A stretch of 21,696 bases of DNA from an uncultured Clostridium sp. (GCA_900555045.1 USJW01000082.1:1-21696); one strand, 5' to 3'; numbered from the stretch's first letter, positions 1 through 8,145 are shown. Program-made: numbers and translations. The notes: generated by a model from the sequence alone, not told the origin.

Positions 1-67
1 ATTCCAAAAAACGACAGAATTTGACATAAAAATTAAAGAATTATCTGAATAGAAAGGAGCCTGGGTG

Positions 68-976
68 TTATTTTGGGATCACAGTCTCGGAGACCGAGGC
101 GTCCAGGAGCAGCTCATAGTTTTTTCCCTCCATGCTGCTTAAAATCAGCTGGTAGCTGCCCTTGGGGAGGGAGAGACGGGCCGAGTTGTGGTCCGTCCAG
201 CGGAAATCGCCCCAGGAGCTGTCCGTCATCGCGTGGTGGATGATCTCGGTGGGGGAAATTTTCTCGCCTCTTAAGGTGACGTCAAAGGAGCCCACCTTGA
301 TGCGCCCGCCGTCCCGGTTGCGGACGTCCGCCGCCACGAACACCAGCACATCGGTATCCTTCTCCAGCTGGAAGTCCAGAAGGACGGTGGAGTCGGAAAT
401 CTCGGTGAAGCGGCTGTTTGAGGTACAGTGAAGCCGGGAAGTGGCCGCGGGGGAGGGGGATTTTGTGGACGGGGCGGGGGCGGACGCGGAGGCCACCGAA
501 CCGGCACCTGCGGGGGCCATTCGGCCGTAGTAGCGAACCCCAACCTGGTCTAAGCCGCTGTAGGCCAAGTCAAACCGGCACACGGCGTCCGCGCCGTCGA
601 AGCGCAGGCAGCTGAGGCCGGAGGGGAGGGTGACGTAGGTGTCGATGGACGTGGGCGTCTTTCCTCCTCCGCGGGTATCCACCACCGCCGAGGTCGTCCC
701 GTCCGGGGCCACCAGGAGAAGCGTCGCGTCGCCGCGCTTTGCGGTCAGGCTGCCGGACACGTGCAGCGGTATGTCCATGTCCGTGTCCACGTACAGGGAG
801 ACTGCGTTTTCGTCGCCCTTCAGGTGGACGGTCCCATTTTCAGTGTATTTGCCGCCCGCGTCGGCCGCGGTGAAGTTGCTGTAGAAGCTGACCGTGGGGC
901 CAGCGAGCCTTTGGACACAGCCGCCGGACATGGCGGCCATCGCCATGAGCAGCAGCGCAGTCAAACATTTTTTCAT
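68..976 (-). CDS. Putative lipoprotein, unknown function
   Basis: A 302-residue protein not assigned to a named family. The N-terminus has two lysines, a hydrophobic stretch and a cysteine at about residue 20 preceded by SGG, so it looks like a lipoprotein signal, though serine at -3 is not the classical lipobox residue. The mature part seems to be two beta-rich halves separated by an Ala/Ser/Pro-rich linker at about residues 155-180. The first half alternates polar and hydrophobic residues typical of an extracellular beta-sandwich. The start is supported by AAGGAGGA about 9 bases upstream on the minus strand. It is divergent from sbcDC and probably monocistronic. No catalytic motif is visible. 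Inference: a surface-anchored protein on the outer face of the membrane. No clear terminator is visible in the 67 bases before the window edge. Confidence 0.8.
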   Translation of the reverse strand: MKKCLTALLLMAMAAMSGGCVQRLAGPTVSFYSNFTAADAGGKYTENGTVHLKGDENAVSLYVDTDMDIPLHVSGSLTAKRGDATLLLVAPDGTTSAVVDTRGGGKTPTSIDTYVTLPSGLSCLRFDGADAVCRFDLAYSGLDQVGVRYYGRMAPAGAGSVASASAPAPSTKSPSPAATSRLHCTSNSRFTEISDSTVLLDFQLEKDTDVLVFVAADVRNRDGGRIKVGSFDVTLRGEKISPTEIIHHAMTDSSWGDFRWTDHNSARLSLPKGSYQLILSSMEGKNYELLLDASVSETVIPK

Positions 977-1132
977 AGGTTACTGTTCCTCCTTACAGAC
1001 ATGGGCCGGTCCATGGGAGATCGGCCTATGTTACTACATTAGTGAGGAATTTTTAAGCGTTTGTGAACCAAAATCAAAGATAATCTAAAGATCGGGGACT
1101 TTTTTTCTAAACCGCTGTCATGAGTCCGGCCC

Positions 1133-1162
1133 TTGTAAACACCTGCCGGGCCATGGTATGAT
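1133..1162 (+). promoter_or_regulatory. Sigma-A promoter of sbcD
   Basis: TTGTAA (1133-1138), an 18-base spacer and TATGAT (1157-1162). The -10 is preceded by TGG, giving an extended -10 (TGn). The predicted transcription start near 1169 lies downstream of the in-frame ATG at 1158, so that ATG cannot be the start and the ATG at 1200 is favoured. Confidence 0.6.
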
Positions 1163-1199
1163 GGGGATGAAACCTGCAAATGAGGGAGAGGACTTTGCC

Positions 1200-2348
1200 A
1201 TGAAATTGATTCATCTTTCGGACCTCCACATCGGAAAGCGCGTGAACGAGTTTTCCATGCTGGAGGACCAGGCGTATATATTAAAGGAAATAACGGAACA
1301 GATACAGAGGGAACAGCCGGACGGGGTGATCATCGCCGGGGACGTGTACGACAAGCCGGTGCCGCCCGCGGAGGCGGTGCGTCTGTTCGACCGGTTTCTG
1401 ACGGAGGTGGCGGACATGGGGACACCGGTGTTTCTCATCAGCGGGAACCATGACAGCCCCGAGCGGCTGGCCTTCGGCGGGCGCCTGTTCAGCAGCCGGC
1501 AGGTTTACGTGTCACCGGTCTACGACGGGACGGTGAAGCCGGTGGAGCTCGTGGACGGGCATGGGAGCGTGTTCGTGTACATGCTGCCCTTTTTGAAGCC
1601 CGCGTCCGTGAGGCGCTGTTTCCCGGATGCGCAGATCGACAGCTACGACAGCGCGGTGCGGTTTGCCCTGGACCAGATCCGGCGGCCGGAAAACGGCTTT
1701 GACCCCACTGCCCGGAACGTGCTGGTGGCCCACCAGTTCGTGGCGGGGGCTGCCTGCTGCGAGTCCGAGGAGCTGTCCGTGGGGGGCCTGGACCAGGTGG
1801 CCATCGATGCCTTCGACGGCTTTGACTATGTGGCCCTGGGCCATATTCACGGTCCCCAGAGGATGGGGCGGGAGACGCTGCGCTACTGCGGGACGCCGTT
1901 AAAGTACTCGTTCTCCGAGGCGGGGCACAAGAAATCGATGACCATTGTGGAGCTCGGCCCAAAGGGGGAGATAAAGGTGCGCACCACGCCCCTGACGCCG
2001 CTGCGGGATCTGCGGGAGATCCGGGGGAGCTATGACGAGGTGACCAGCCGGGCGTTCTACCAGGGCACGGCGGTGGACGACTACTTGCACATCACGCTGA
2101 CGGACGAGGAGGACATTCTGGACGCCATCGGCCGTCTGCGCGCCATCTATCCCAACGTGATGCGGCTGGACTATGACAACCGCAGGACGCGCTCGGGGCA
2201 GCGGGTGGAGGCGCAGGAGCAGCAGAAGAAATCTCCGGGGGAGCTGTTTGCCCAGCTGTATGAGCTGCAGAACAACCAGCCCATGAGCCGGGAGCAGAGC
2301 GAGCTTGCGGCGCGCATGATCGAGGAACTTTGGGAGGAGGAGCTATGA
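1200..2348 (+). CDS. sbcD: Exonuclease SbcD (Mre11-type nuclease subunit)
   Basis: The nuclease subunit of the SbcCD (Mre11-Rad50) complex, which cleaves hairpins and processes double-strand DNA ends with Mn2+. The calcineurin-like phosphoesterase motifs are in order: DLHIG (D8, H10), GDVYD (D48), GNHD (N83, H84, D85), a VAHQ motif and GHIHG. At 382 residues it has the usual length. I chose the ATG at 1200 because GGGAGAGG lies a suitable distance upstream and the protein then begins MKLIHLSDLHIG, as in the family; an ATG 42 bases upstream in the same frame falls inside the promoter. The stop overlaps the sbcC start in an ATGA, so the two subunits are translationally coupled. Confidence 0.97.
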   Translation: MKLIHLSDLHIGKRVNEFSMLEDQAYILKEITEQIQREQPDGVIIAGDVYDKPVPPAEAVRLFDRFLTEVADMGTPVFLISGNHDSPERLAFGGRLFSSRQVYVSPVYDGTVKPVELVDGHGSVFVYMLPFLKPASVRRCFPDAQIDSYDSAVRFALDQIRRPENGFDPTARNVLVAHQFVAGAACCESEELSVGGLDQVAIDAFDGFDYVALGHIHGPQRMGRETLRYCGTPLKYSFSEAGHKKSMTIVELGPKGEIKVRTTPLTPLRDLREIRGSYDEVTSRAFYQGTAVDDYLHITLTDEEDILDAIGRLRAIYPNVMRLDYDNRRTRSGQRVEAQEQQKKSPGELFAQLYELQNNQPMSREQSELAARMIEELWEEEL

Positions 2349-5224
2349 GACCGGCAAGACTGACGATATCCGCCTTCGGGCCCTACGCAGGGGAGGTTAC
2401 CCTGGATTTGGAGAAGCTGGGGGAGCGGGGGATTTATCTGATCACCGGGGACACCGGGGCGGGAAAGACGACGATCTTTGACGCCATCACCTTCGCGCTC
2501 TACGGCAGCGCCAGCGGGGAGAACCGGAAGCCGCGGATGCTGCGGAGCAAGTACGCGGCAGTGGACGCCAAGACCTTCGTCGAGATGGAATTTTTTTACA
2601 GAGGCGAGCGCTACCGGCTGCGGCGAAATCCGGAGTATGTCCGGGCCAAGCAGCGCGGGGAGGGGGAGACCAAGGAGCGGCCGGACGCCCAGCTCACACT
2701 GCCGGACGGGGATGTGATCACCGGGGACCGGACGGTGACGGCCAAGGTGGAGGAGCTTGTGGGGCTGGACCGGGAGCAGTTCTCCCAGATCGCCATGATC
2801 GCCCAGGGCAGCTTTTCGCGCCTGCTCTCCGGGCGCACGGAGGACCGGGGCGCCATATTCCGGGAGATTTTCCGGACGCGCCCGTACCAGAAGTTCCAGG
2901 AGCGGTTGAAGGAGAAGGCGAGGGCGCTGTACGGCGCCTACGCGGACAGCAAAAAGAGCATCGAGCAGTATGCGGGCGGCGTCCTGACCGTAGAGGATTG
3001 CGCGGAGGTGTGGAAGGCCGCGGCGAAGGACGGGGACCTGGAGGAGATGCTGCGCCTTCTGGAGGAGATGACCGGGGAGGACGAGGCGCGGGTCGCAGGG
3101 CTTGAGGAGGCCATGCGGGAGGCCAGGGCGCGGACCGGGCAGCTGGGCCAGAGGTTGGGCGCTGCCAGGAGCGCTGAGAAGGCCGGGGAGGAGCTTATTC
3201 GGACGGAGCGGGAGCTGGCGGTGAACCGGCCGCTGTTCGAGGAGGCCCTCGGCAGCTCTGAGCGGGAGCGGTCCAGGGGGGAGGAGCGCACGGCCCTCAT
3301 CGGCGCGATCTCCCAGGCAAAGGAAAATCTGCAGGTGTACGCCCAGTATGAGCGCCTGGCGGAGTCCGGCAGGGCCTGCGGGGCGGAGGCAGAGCGCCAG
3401 GCACAGCTGGAGGAGCAGGCGAAGGCGGAGGCTGCGGCGCTTGACGATGAGCAAAAGCGGATCCAGGAGGCCTTGGAAGGGCTCTCGGAGGCCGGGGAGG
3501 AGCTGGTGGCCGCCCAGGGAGCGCTGGAGCGGCTTTTGCAGAACCGGAAACGGATCGCGGGGCACCTGCGGGAGCTGGCCGCGTACCGGGACGAGGAGGA
3601 GCGCTTAAAGAAGGCTCAGGAGGAATACCGGAGGGCCGATGAGGTGCGAAGAGCCGGGGAGGCGCAGTACCAGGAATTGTACCAGCTGTTTTTGGACAAC
3701 CAGGCCGGGATTCTGGCGGCAGGTCTGAGGCCTGGGGAGCCATGCCCGGTGTGCGGATCTACGGTTCACCCGGCCCCCGTTCTCCCGCCGGAAAACGGAC
3801 GGACGGTGACCAAGGAGCAGGTGGACCGGGCGGCCGTGGCGGCCAGAAAGGCGGCGGATCAGGCGGCCGCGCTCAGCCTGCATGCAGGCGGCGTGAAGGG
3901 CGGCTTGGACCAGCGGTTTGAGCGGATCAGAGAGCAGGCGGACGCCGAGATCGGGAGCTGGAAGGAGGCGTGGCAGGAGCGGATCCGCGGGGCGCTTGCC
4001 GCCGGAAGGCAGGAGCTTTTGGAGGAGTGGGGCCAGGTGCTGGCCCAGGTGGAGCGGACCATGGAGCAGCAGGCGGACCGCCAGCAGCAGAGGATACGGG
4101 AGCTCGGGGAGCGCGCCGACCGGAAGAAAAAAATGGAAGTGCGTGGCCGGGAGGTGGCCGGGGCGTTAGAGAAAAGCCGGGAGAGAGCCCAGGCGGCCGG
4201 GGCCCTGAGGCTTCAGGCCCTGGCGAGAGGCCAGGAGTTAAAGCGTCAGCTGCAGGAGCTGCGGGCGCGGCTGCCCCACGTGGACCGGGCGGACGCCGAG
4301 CGGGAGCTGCGGGAGATGGAAGCGCGGCTGGCGGAGATGGATAAGGCCCTCCGGGAGGCGGAGGCGCGCTGCGACAGGTTCCGGGCGCTGGTGTCCGGGG
4401 CGGAGGCGCGGGCGGATTCACTGAGACGGCAATTGGAGGAATTCTGGCAGGGGGCCAGGGAGTGGGAGGAGGACGAAGCGGCAGGAGACGGCGAGGGGCT
4501 GGAAGCGGACCCCGCCCAGCAGGCCACCCGCCTGGAAACCGCCCTCCGGGAGGCTGAGAGCCGGCTGGAGCGCTTGGAGGCGGAGAAAAACCAGATTCAC
4601 CACCGGCTGCAGACCAACCGCAAGGCCAAAGACAACATGGAGCGGCAGCGGGAGGCCATGGAGGCGGCCAGGGCGCAGTGGACCTGGGTGAAGGCCATGG
4701 CGGACACCGCGGCGGGCGAGGTCAACGGCAAGGACAAGATCACCTTTGAGACGTACGTGCAGATGGCGTATTTTGAGCGGATTATCGCCAGGGCAAATGC
4801 GCGGTTCATGGTCATGAGCGGTGGGCAGTACGAGCTGAAGCGGTGCGTGGAGGAGGACGGCCGGGGAAAGAATGGGCTGGGGCTCAGTGTGGTGGACCAC
4901 TACAACGGCACCGAGCGGAGCGCGAAAACCCTGTCGGGCGGCGAGTCCTTCCAGGCCTCCTTGTCCCTGGCTCTGGGGCTCTCCGACGAGATCCAGTCCC
5001 AGGCGGGCGGAATCCAGTTGGACACGATGTTTGTGGACGAGGGCTTCGGCTCCCTGGACGGGGAGGCGCTAAACCTGGCGGTGAAGGCACTGGCCGGGCT
5101 GGCCCGCGGGAACCGGCTGGTGGGAATTATCTCCCATGTGCCGGAGCTGGGGGAGCGCATCGACCGGAAGATTGTGGTCACCAAGGAAAAATCCGGTGGC
5201 AGCCGGGCGGAAATTGTTATATGA
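2345..5224 (+). CDS. sbcC: Exonuclease SbcC (Rad50-type SMC ATPase subunit)
   Basis: The ATPase partner of SbcD; it dimerises on DNA and controls nuclease access. Visible parts: Walker A GDTGAGKT (35-42), long Glu/Arg/Ala-rich coiled coils, a zinc hook CPVC (C467, C470) near the middle, the ABC signature LSGGE (863-867) and Walker B DTMFVDE (from residue 893). The length of 959 residues is typical. The ATG at 2345 overlaps the sbcD stop (ATGA) and sits behind a GGGAGGAGG ribosome site inside the sbcD end; a TTG at 2330 is in frame but poorly placed. The coiled-coil coding region is very GC-rich and creates many spurious overlapping frames. Confidence 0.97.
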   Translation: MRPARLTISAFGPYAGEVTLDLEKLGERGIYLITGDTGAGKTTIFDAITFALYGSASGENRKPRMLRSKYAAVDAKTFVEMEFFYRGERYRLRRNPEYVRAKQRGEGETKERPDAQLTLPDGDVITGDRTVTAKVEELVGLDREQFSQIAMIAQGSFSRLLSGRTEDRGAIFREIFRTRPYQKFQERLKEKARALYGAYADSKKSIEQYAGGVLTVEDCAEVWKAAAKDGDLEEMLRLLEEMTGEDEARVAGLEEAMREARARTGQLGQRLGAARSAEKAGEELIRTERELAVNRPLFEEALGSSERERSRGEERTALIGAISQAKENLQVYAQYERLAESGRACGAEAERQAQLEEQAKAEAAALDDEQKRIQEALEGLSEAGEELVAAQGALERLLQNRKRIAGHLRELAAYRDEEERLKKAQEEYRRADEVRRAGEAQYQELYQLFLDNQAGILAAGLRPGEPCPVCGSTVHPAPVLPPENGRTVTKEQVDRAAVAARKAADQAAALSLHAGGVKGGLDQRFERIREQADAEIGSWKEAWQERIRGALAAGRQELLEEWGQVLAQVERTMEQQADRQQQRIRELGERADRKKKMEVRGREVAGALEKSRERAQAAGALRLQALARGQELKRQLQELRARLPHVDRADAERELREMEARLAEMDKALREAEARCDRFRALVSGAEARADSLRRQLEEFWQGAREWEEDEAAGDGEGLEADPAQQATRLETALREAESRLERLEAEKNQIHHRLQTNRKAKDNMERQREAMEAARAQWTWVKAMADTAAGEVNGKDKITFETYVQMAYFERIIARANARFMVMSGGQYELKRCVEEDGRGKNGLGLSVVDHYNGTERSAKTLSGGESFQASLSLALGLSDEIQSQAGGIQLDTMFVDEGFGSLDGEALNLAVKALAGLARGNRLVGIISHVPELGERIDRKIVVTKEKSGGSRAEIVI

Positions 5225-5276
5225 TAGAGGGAACAGAAAAGACCGCGTAAACAGGATTGGAGGGGAGGAATGAGAC

Positions 5277-5906
5277 ATGGTGGAACAGTTTAACATCAGT
5301 GAATTTTTGAGCACATTGTCCTCGAAGCAGCCGGTTCCCGGCGGCGGCGGGGCGTCCGCTCTGGCCGGGGCGCTGGGAAACGCGCTGGGTCAGATGGTGG
5401 CGAACCTGACCATCGGCAAGAAGCGCTACGCCGATGTGGAGGAGGAGATTAAGGGGCTGCTCTCGCGCATGGAATCTTTGCAGCGCGATTTTGTGGTCCT
5501 GGCGGACCGGGACGAGGAGGTGTTCGCCCCCCTGGCGGCGGCCTACGGGCTTCCGACCGGGACGGAGGAGGAGAAGGCACACAAGGCCAAGGTGATGGAG
5601 GAGCGTCTTCTTGATGCCACCTATGTGCCGCTTGAGATCATGGAGAAGGCGGTGGAGATGATGGGAATCCTGGACGTGCTGGCAGTGAAGGGAAGCCGCA
5701 TGGCGGTCAGCGACGTGGGTGTGGGCGTGCAGTTTATACGCACGGCGCTGCTGGGCGCGGTGATGAACGTCTACATCAACACCAAATCCATGAAGGACCG
5801 GGAGAAGGCGGAGGCTTTAAACCGGGAGGCCGAGGAGCTGGTACAGACCGGAACCGCTAAGGCGGACCGGATTTACGGCGTGGTCTTGGACGGCCTGAGA
5901 AATTGA
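5277..5906 (+). CDS. fchA: Methenyltetrahydrofolate cyclohydrolase / cyclodeaminase family protein FchA
   Basis: A 209-residue protein of the formiminotransferase-cyclodeaminase (FTCD_C) fold, all-helical, with the family's N-terminal PVPGGGGASA glycine-rich motif at about residues 20-29. As a stand-alone protein in clostridia it is usually annotated as methenyl-THF cyclohydrolase, interconverting 5,10-methenyl-THF and 10-formyl-THF. The alternative is formimino-THF cyclodeaminase, but no histidine-degradation gene is nearby while folD lies 65 bases downstream, which favours the cyclohydrolase role. The ribosome site GGAGGGGAGG precedes the ATG. The gap to sbcC is 52 bases with no terminator, so transcription from sbcDC may read in. 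Confidence 0.88.
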   Translation: MVEQFNISEFLSTLSSKQPVPGGGGASALAGALGNALGQMVANLTIGKKRYADVEEEIKGLLSRMESLQRDFVVLADRDEEVFAPLAAAYGLPTGTEEEKAHKAKVMEERLLDATYVPLEIMEKAVEMMGILDVLAVKGSRMAVSDVGVGVQFIRTALLGAVMNVYINTKSMKDREKAEALNREAEELVQTGTAKADRIYGVVLDGLRN

Positions 5907-5971
5907 GACGCCGTGCCGCCGCAGCCGGAAGGGGCGCGGCAGGGCGGATACTGAGTGAGGAGGAATAGCCG

Positions 5972-6814
5972 ATGCAGGTTTTAAAGGGCGCAGAGGTTTC
6001 TGCGAAAATAAAGGAGGAGGTCCGGGCGCTGCTTGAGGGCGCAAAGGGACCGGCCCCCAAGCTGGCGATCGTGCGCGTCGGGGAGCGGCCGGACGATCTG
6101 TCCTACGAGCGCGGGGCTGTGAAAAGGATGGAGAGCTTCGGGCTGCGGGTGCAGTCCTACGCGTTTCCGGAGGATATAAGCGACGCCGCATTTAAGGAGC
6201 AGTTCTTGGCAGTGAACGATGACCCGGATGTGGCGGGAATCCTGCTTTTAAGACCGCTGCCAAAGCAGATTGCAGAGCGGGACATCGAGCGGATGATCGA
6301 CCCGGCCAAGGATTTGGACGGGATTTCCCCGGAGAATATCGCCAAGGTCTTCGCGGGCGACGAGAGCGGTTTTGCGCCGTGCACCGCGGAGGCGGTGATG
6401 GAGGTACTGAAAGCGAACGGGATCTCCCCCCAGGGAAAGCGCGTGACCATCGTGGGCCGCAGCATGGTGGTGGGGCGTCCCCTGTCCATGCTGATGTTAA
6501 AGGCCAACGCCACGGTGACCATCTGCCACACGAAGACTGTCAATTTAAAGGAAACCTGCCGCAGCGCGGAAATCCTGGTGGCGGCCGCCGGGAAGGCGAA
6601 GATGCTTAACGCCGGGTATGTGGGGCAGGATGCCGTTGTGATCGACGTGGGCATCAATGTGGATGAGAACGGAAAGCTGTGCGGGGATGTGGATTTTGCC
6701 AGCCTCGAGGGAACCGCCCTCGCCGCGACGCCGGTTCCCGGCGGCGTGGGGGCTGTGACGACGGCGGTGCTGGCGAAGCATCTGGCGCGGGCGGCGGTGG
6801 CGGCGGGAAAGTAG
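5972..6814 (+). CDS. folD: FolD-family methylenetetrahydrofolate dehydrogenase, cyclohydrolase residues substituted
   Basis: A 280-residue FolD-family protein that oxidises 5,10-methylene-THF to methenyl-THF with NAD(P). The Rossmann dinucleotide motif VGRSMVVGRP (161-170), the KDLDG motif with the folate-site aspartate (D116) and the C-terminal TPVPGGVG are present. The tyrosine of the usual YxxxK motif is Y45, but the lysine position is A49 (sequence YERGAVK), and the usual QLPLP motif is LRPLP, so the glutamine is L93. In bifunctional FolD/MTHFD (human K56, Q100) these two residues carry cyclohydrolase activity. Inference: mainly a dehydrogenase, with the adjacent FchA supplying the hydrolytic step. 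The ribosome site GAGGAGGA precedes the ATG. Confidence 0.93.
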   Translation: MQVLKGAEVSAKIKEEVRALLEGAKGPAPKLAIVRVGERPDDLSYERGAVKRMESFGLRVQSYAFPEDISDAAFKEQFLAVNDDPDVAGILLLRPLPKQIAERDIERMIDPAKDLDGISPENIAKVFAGDESGFAPCTAEAVMEVLKANGISPQGKRVTIVGRSMVVGRPLSMLMLKANATVTICHTKTVNLKETCRSAEILVAAAGKAKMLNAGYVGQDAVVIDVGINVDENGKLCGDVDFASLEGTALAATPVPGGVGAVTTAVLAKHLARAAVAAGK

Positions 6815-6917
6815 TGCGGCGCGGCCTTAGTGCGCGGCAGCCTGAACCGGAAAGTTAGTGAATACAGGCCAAGCTGTACAATGGAAATTCTGCATGCAGC
6901 ATTCGAAAACCCGGAAA

Positions 6918-6954
6918 TTTATGCTTTAAAATGGCATAAAAAAGCATAAATGCT
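6918..6954 (+). promoter_or_regulatory. Pair of GCATAAA-type palindromes upstream of the amino acid ABC operon
   Basis: Two adjacent inverted repeats share one core. TTTATGC (6918-6924) pairs perfectly with GCATAAA (6934-6940), and AGCAT (6943-6947) pairs with ATGCT (6950-6954). They lie about 45 bases upstream of the -35 element. A third palindrome with the same core lies in the 5' UTR (7046-7065). The arrangement suggests binding sites for a dimeric or hexameric regulator. An arginine-repressor-like protein is one possibility from the TGCAT half-sites, but the regulator is not in this window. Confidence 0.4.
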
Positions 6955-6997
6955 GAAAGATTATTTAAAAAAGTTAATATTTTCCCCGTTTTTCCTC

Positions 6998-7025
6998 TTG
7001 ATAAACCACGAAAATGCTATATAAT
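6998..7025 (+). promoter_or_regulatory. Sigma-A promoter of the amino acid ABC operon
   Basis: TTGATA (6998-7003), a 16-base spacer and a consensus TATAAT (7020-7025) in an AT-rich stretch. This is one of the two best promoter matches in the window, fitting a highly expressed solute-binding protein. Predicted start of transcription near 7032. Confidence 0.75.
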
Positions 7026-7045
7026 AAAAAGGCAATCACTTATAG

Positions 7046-7065
7046 TTATGCATTTTCGTGCATAA
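7046..7065 (+). promoter_or_regulatory. Inverted repeat in the 5' UTR of the binding protein gene
   Basis: TTATGCA (7046-7052) and TGCATAA (7059-7065) form a perfect 7-bp inverted repeat with a 6-base centre, beginning about 14 bases after the predicted transcription start. It shares its GCATAA core with the palindromes at 6918-6954, so a DNA operator is more likely than an RNA hairpin. It ends before the AAGAGGAGAG ribosome site. Confidence 0.45.
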
Positions 7066-7086
7066 AGAAAAAGAGGAGAGATCATT

Positions 7087-7944
7087 ATGAAAAAGAACGT
7101 ATTGGCATTGACGATGGCAGCGCTGATGGCAGCTTCTTTGACCGCATGCGGCGGATCCGCGAAGGAGACCACTGCGGCGGCGACTACAGCAGCGGAGAGC
7201 AAGGCAGAGGACACGACAGCGGCAGACACCAAGGCGGAGGAGACCAGCGCCGAGGCTGAGACCAAGGCGGAGGCGACCGGCGGCAAGCTGATCATGGTGA
7301 CCAACGCGGAGTTCCCGCCCTACGAGTTCCATGAGGGCGGCGATATCGTTGGAATCGACGCCGACATCGCGAGAGCGATCGCGGATGAGTTGGGCATGGA
7401 GCTGGAGATCGAGGACATCGCGTTCGATTCCATCATCCCGGAGCTGACCTCCGGCAAGGCGGATTTCGCAATGGCCGGTATGACCGTGAGCGAGGCGCGC
7501 AAGCAGTCCGTTGATTTTTCCAACACATATGCGAAGGCTTCCCAGAAGGTCATCGTAAAGAGCGACAGCGACATCGCAACCCCCGACGATTTGAAGGGCA
7601 AGGTTGTGGGCGTGCAGCTGGGAACCACCGGCGACCTCTATGTGTCTGATCTGGAGGCGGACGGAACCACTGTTGAGCGCTACAACAAGGGCTTCGAGGC
7701 CGTTCAGGCGCTGGGCCAGGGCAAGATCGACGCGGTTGTAATCGACGGGGAGCCGGCGAAGGTGTTCGTGGAGCAGACCGAGGGCTTAAAGATTCTGGAT
7801 GAGTCCTTCACCGACGAGGAGTACGCGGTAGCTGTAAAGAAGGGCAACACCGAGCTGTTAGACAAGATCAACGGCGCTCTTAAGAAACTGGATGAGTCCG
7901 GAAAGCTGGCTGAGATCGTAGCGAAGTACATCAAGGCTGAGTAA
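7087..7944 (+). CDS. Amino acid ABC transporter substrate-binding lipoprotein (SBP_bac_3)
   Basis: A 285-residue extracellular solute-binding lipoprotein of family 3 (polar amino acids). The signal ends in a good lipobox, LTAC, with C21 as the lipidated residue. A low-complexity linker rich in Thr, Ala, Glu and Lys (about residues 24-60) separates the anchor from the binding domain. That domain starts at KLIMVTNAEFPPYEF, the usual first strand, and contains GIDADIARAIADELG and the DFAMAGMTVSEAR region, where the family's ligand-binding loop lies. The substrate (Gln, Arg, His, Cys or similar) cannot be read from the sequence. It is the first gene of a three-gene importer operon. A hairpin terminator follows it, predicting more binding protein than permease. 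Confidence 0.93.
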   Translation: MKKNVLALTMAALMAASLTACGGSAKETTAAATTAAESKAEDTTAADTKAEETSAEAETKAEATGGKLIMVTNAEFPPYEFHEGGDIVGIDADIARAIADELGMELEIEDIAFDSIIPELTSGKADFAMAGMTVSEARKQSVDFSNTYAKASQKVIVKSDSDIATPDDLKGKVVGVQLGTTGDLYVSDLEADGTTVERYNKGFEAVQALGQGKIDAVVIDGEPAKVFVEQTEGLKILDESFTDEEYAVAVKKGNTELLDKINGALKKLDESGKLAEIVAKYIKAE

Positions 7945-7993
7945 GCTTAGATATCCGGCGAAGCCGCATGGCCGATAAGAAATGAAAACAGAT

Positions 7994-8057
7994 ACTGCCG
8001 CATCATGCAGGGAGAACTGCAGAATATTTTGCTTCCTGAACATATGCGGCAGTTTTT
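7994..8057 (+). terminator. Partial terminator between binding protein and permease genes
   Basis: ACTGCCGCAT (7994-8003) pairs with ATGCGGCAGT (8044-8053), and inner segments extend the stem: ATG (8005-8007) with CAT (8041-8043), and CAGGGAG (8008-8014) with CTTCCTG (8032-8038, one G-U pair). A run of five T follows the stem. The two downstream genes have no clear promoter of their own, so this is best read as a leaky terminator or mRNA-stabilising hairpin setting the ratio of binding protein to membrane subunits. Confidence 0.75.
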
Positions 8058-8145
8058 CGTTGAGTGTCGCCAATAACATGGAAACCTACGGCCGGGGGCG
8101 TTTAGAACGCTGCCTGGTGGAAAATTTAAGCAGAGGATGGATCAC

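Noticed and set aside
21..66. Plus-strand promoter and AAAGGAG ribosome site ahead of a GTG at 66
   Set aside because: TTGACA is present but no suitable -10 at normal spacing, and the frame closes after 25 codons opposite the lipoprotein gene.
1001..1029. Hairpin ATGGGCCG/CGGCCTAT in the lipoprotein 5' region as a terminator or riboswitch
   Set aside because: Only 8 bp with one wobble pair, a 13-base loop and no T run; no known leader class resembles it.
2171..3565. A 464-codon minus-strand frame opposite sbcC
   Set aside because: Pro/Leu/Arg-rich translation of the antisense of coiled-coil codons; no start signal and it spans the sbcD-sbcC junction.
5221..5250. A nine-codon frame (MIEGTEKTA) overlapping the sbcC stop in an ATGA, as a leader peptide
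   Set aside because: It has no ribosome site or associated attenuator; the ATGA overlap alone is weak evidence.
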